A stretch of DNA of 64,000 bases from Monodelphis domestica (lineage: Eukaryota > Chordata > Mammalia > Didelphimorphia > Didelphidae), in the NCBI RefSeq assembly GCF_027887165.1, contig NC_077227.1:536584293-536648292 (forward strand), read 5' to 3'. The position numbers and the translations under genes are program-made. The stretch's first letter is position 1. Each line of letters opens with the position of its first letter. Positions 61,400-64,000 of the stretch are shown here, one piece after another. The notes under the pieces are model-generated. The model was not told where the DNA came from. It did no database searches and saw only the letters and a list, made by a program, of their open reading frames with translations.

Positions 61400-62450
61400 T
61401 TAATGGTAATAGTTGATCTAGAGTTCAGGAGTGAAAATAGGTTTAGATATGTAGATATGTATAACAGTGGGGATCATTTGCATAGAGGTGACAGTGGAGT
61501 CCATGGAAGCTGATCAGATCAGCTTCTGTCATTAAGGGAGAGAGTGTGCATAGGAGGACCCAGGACAAGGTCTTAGGTTTTAGTAGCCAGGTGATGGATG
61601 ATGATTAAGCAAAGGAGAATAAAGAAAAGTGGTTGGGCAGAGAAGAGGGGAACCAAGAAAGTGTCACAGCAGCCAAGGGAGAAGAAAATCTCTAAGTTGG
61701 TCCACAGTGTTAAAAGCTGAAGAAAATGAAAAGATAAGAGCTCAGGAGAAACCTTCGATATAGCAGTTAAGAGATTAGTGGTAACTTTGAAGAGAACAGT
61801 TTCAATACAGTAATAGGACTGGAAACCAAATGTCAGAGTTTGAGAAGTTAATGGAGGCCATTAAGTATATACACAACCCTTTTGGATGGGATGTCAAGGT
61901 CAAATGATTTTTTTTAAGAACTGGGAGACCTGGATATGTTTGTAGGTAGTAAAGGAGACAGTTTTAAAAGAAGAGATAAAAGAGAAAGAGGGAATAACTG
62001 AGGGAGTAACCTTCCAGAAAAGACGGGGGAGATGGAGTCAAGAGAAAAGGGGCTTGGCTTTGTCACCTCTTTCTCAGAGACTTCTAGCTGAAGGAGGGAA
62101 TAAAAGATTATATAAAGGGTTTTTTGAGGAATCTTGAAGATTCCTTAAAGAGGATCTTAGAATGAATCCTTTCTATTTTCTCAATAAAGTTGGAAATAAG
62201 AACCTCTATTGAGAGGAACAAAGTTGTGTAGGGAAGAACTTCTTAACAAATATAGAGATACAAAAATGGCTTTCCTTAGGAGGTGGTGAATTCTCCTCAC
62301 TGGAAATCTGGAAGCAAAGGCTGGATGGACACTTGCTGGATCTGTTGTGGAGAAGATTTGAGAAGATGACCACCGATGTCCCTTCAAACCCCAGAATTCT
62401 GTGATTCTGGACTTCCAACTCTGAAATTCTTTGATTATATAAATCCTGCT
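61400..62450. other. Gene-free stretch
   Basis: Purine-rich AGAGAA/GGAGAA texture, possibly an old repeat such as an LTR; no ends or family recognised. Confidence 0.4.
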
Positions 62451-62452
62451 AG

Positions 62453-63050
62453 ACAGGCAGGATGGTGTAGTGGATAAACAAGTTAGCCTCTGAGTCAGGA
62501 AGTTCTGGATTTGAGCTCTGCTTTTGTCACATTTTTGTCTGTTTGACCCTGGACTAGCCACTTTAGCTTTTGAGTTAAGTGAAACTCTTACGGATGAGTT
62601 GACATTCTGTATCAGAAGTTGCTCCACACCAATAAAATCACAGGTCTGAACTAAAAACAATGATTGAAGGTATAGCAATCAGGAGCTTTTTCTCTGAGTT
62701 AGAAACAGGATGTCCTAGGGCAGTTAGGTGGCATGGTAGATGGAGCACCAGGGCTGGAGTCAGGAGGTTTTGGATTCAAATGTGCCTTCAAACACTTCCT
62801 AGCTGTGTTACTCTGGGCAAGTCACTTAACCCTAAGTGACTAGTCCTTACTGCTCTTTTAAAACCAATACTTAGTATCTGTTTTAAGAAAGAAGGTAAGT
62901 ATTAATAAACAACAACTAGATCTATCACTACAGACACTTCCTAATTGTGTGACCCTGGGCAAGTCACTTAGCCCCATTTACCTAACCCTAAGCCTTTCTC
63001 TCTTAAAAGTGTTGTTACTAAGAAAGAAAATAAAGGTTTTAAAAAAAGGA
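62453..63050 (+). repeat. Cluster of three marsupial SINE pieces
   Basis: 62453-62580: GGATGGTGTAGTGGATAAAC head with TTTGACCCTGGACTAGCCAC. 62715-62912: GGGCAGTTAGGTGGCATGG through CTCTGGGCAAGTCACTTAAC to GAAGGTAAGTATTAATAA. 62925-63050: headless copy with TGTGACCCTGGGCAAGTCAC and an A-rich end. All are + strand. Confidence 0.82.
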
Positions 63051-64000
63051 GAGAGAAAGAAACAGGAAGTCCTTGAAGACATGTTATCTTAGTCACTGCA
63101 AATAGCCAGTGAATTGGTCCCTGAACTGAACAGGAGGAGAATGGGCTAGATTGCCTTTGGGAAACTTGCCAGATTCTTTTAATGACCCCAAGCTTCTCCC
63201 TCAACAAAGTTCCCATCTGTTTAATACAGCATTCCCCCAGTGAGGTTGTTTAACGGAGAATCATGGAACAGTACTGTCTCTATAGAAATGAAGTGAAGTG
63301 TCGCTCATAGGGCAATGGGGCGGTGCCTGGCAGATCTGAGCAGATAAAAAGAATTATACAGGAAATTGGTGCAATGAAGATCACCAAAGAAACATGACCA
63401 AATAGGAAGATGACATGGCCATGTGGCAATGGGTCAGGGACAGCCCATGTGCTTCATTGGCAAGAAAACTCAAGGAAGATCCCTTCTTCCTACCATGCCC
63501 TCCAAATCGAGGGGACCCCCTTATTGCAAAATTATGGGAAAGCATGGACAGTAGCTTCACTGGATGGACAGACGGGGATGGGATATGATTTGCATTGTAA
63601 GAGGGCACCTCTAAATCAGTTATATCATGAATGCATTACAGTACTGACTTAATGTTGAAGAATCTCACCATCAAGTCATGTTTCCAATTGTCTACTTATC
63701 ATCTTGTTTCCTTTTAACAGACGGCCCTCTGGGGGCACTTTTTAAATTAAAGGCATGCGTTTGCAGGTCCAGTTCACATCTCATAGAGTATATTTAGAGA
63801 GTGGAAGAGGAGAGCAGGTCCTGGTGCTCATTCCTGGACCCCTAAGTAAGTGGAGTACCATGTACCACTATCTTGCTATGTGACTTTGGACAAGTGACTT
63901 CCTTTTCCCAGTTCTCCATTTTCTTGCCTGCGGAAGTTGGGCTATACAATGATCTCTTAGGATTCTTGTTTTTGCTGGCAACATGAAGTTTATCTTCTCT
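63050..64000. other. Gene-free end of the window
   Basis: A SINE/MIR-type scrap (CTATGTGACTTTGGACAAGTG) lies near 63875. I see no exon of a neighbouring gene. Confidence 0.5.

Overview
The window is nuclear DNA of a metatherian (marsupial) mammal. The evidence is the interspersed repeats: marsupial tRNA-type SINEs (MAR1 and a WSINE-like family), LINE-1 3' ends, MIR and L2 relics, and LTR families I do not recognise from placental mammals. I cannot name the species. The WSINE-like tails hint at an Australian marsupial, but that is weak inference.

I can support only one host gene: ODC1, ornithine decarboxylase, on the + strand at about 41,280-49,745. It has a CpG-island promoter with a TATA box, two 5' leader exons, ten coding exons (CDS 45,535-49,414) and a short 3' UTR ending at a canonical AATAAA. 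The ten coding pieces join in phase into a 461-residue protein, the same length as human ODC, with every catalytic residue I checked in place. The leader carries two short upstream ORFs. Intron 1 carries one perfect MYC-type E-box and a near-copy 43 bp further on.

Layout: 1-5,950 is retroviral debris, namely an LTR-like block between direct repeats, a second LTR-like block, and gag-like remnants on the - strand interrupted by a LINE-1 3' end. 6,069-6,297 is a short hAT element with 8-bp target duplications. Four solo LTRs of one family lie on the + strand at 6,628, 21,473, 36,879 and 52,399. 9,300-19,350 is gene-free, with SINE/MIR/L2 relics and a roughly 3 kb unassigned block. 19,357-20,286 is an internally deleted hAT transposon with a transposase tail. 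20,990-25,290 is LINE-1 pieces in both orientations plus a full-length 7SL RNA pseudogene. 27,905-32,358 is a small two-LTR provirus with two LINE-1 insertions. 32,360-40,700 is gene-free apart from old repeats. 40,900-42,200 is the ODC1 CpG island. 49,750-64,000 is gene-free and dense in SINEs and LINE-1 ends.

I found no operon-like cluster, CRISPR array or other new system. What stands out is a clean set of nested insertions datable by their target duplications, and the regulatory detail of ODC1.
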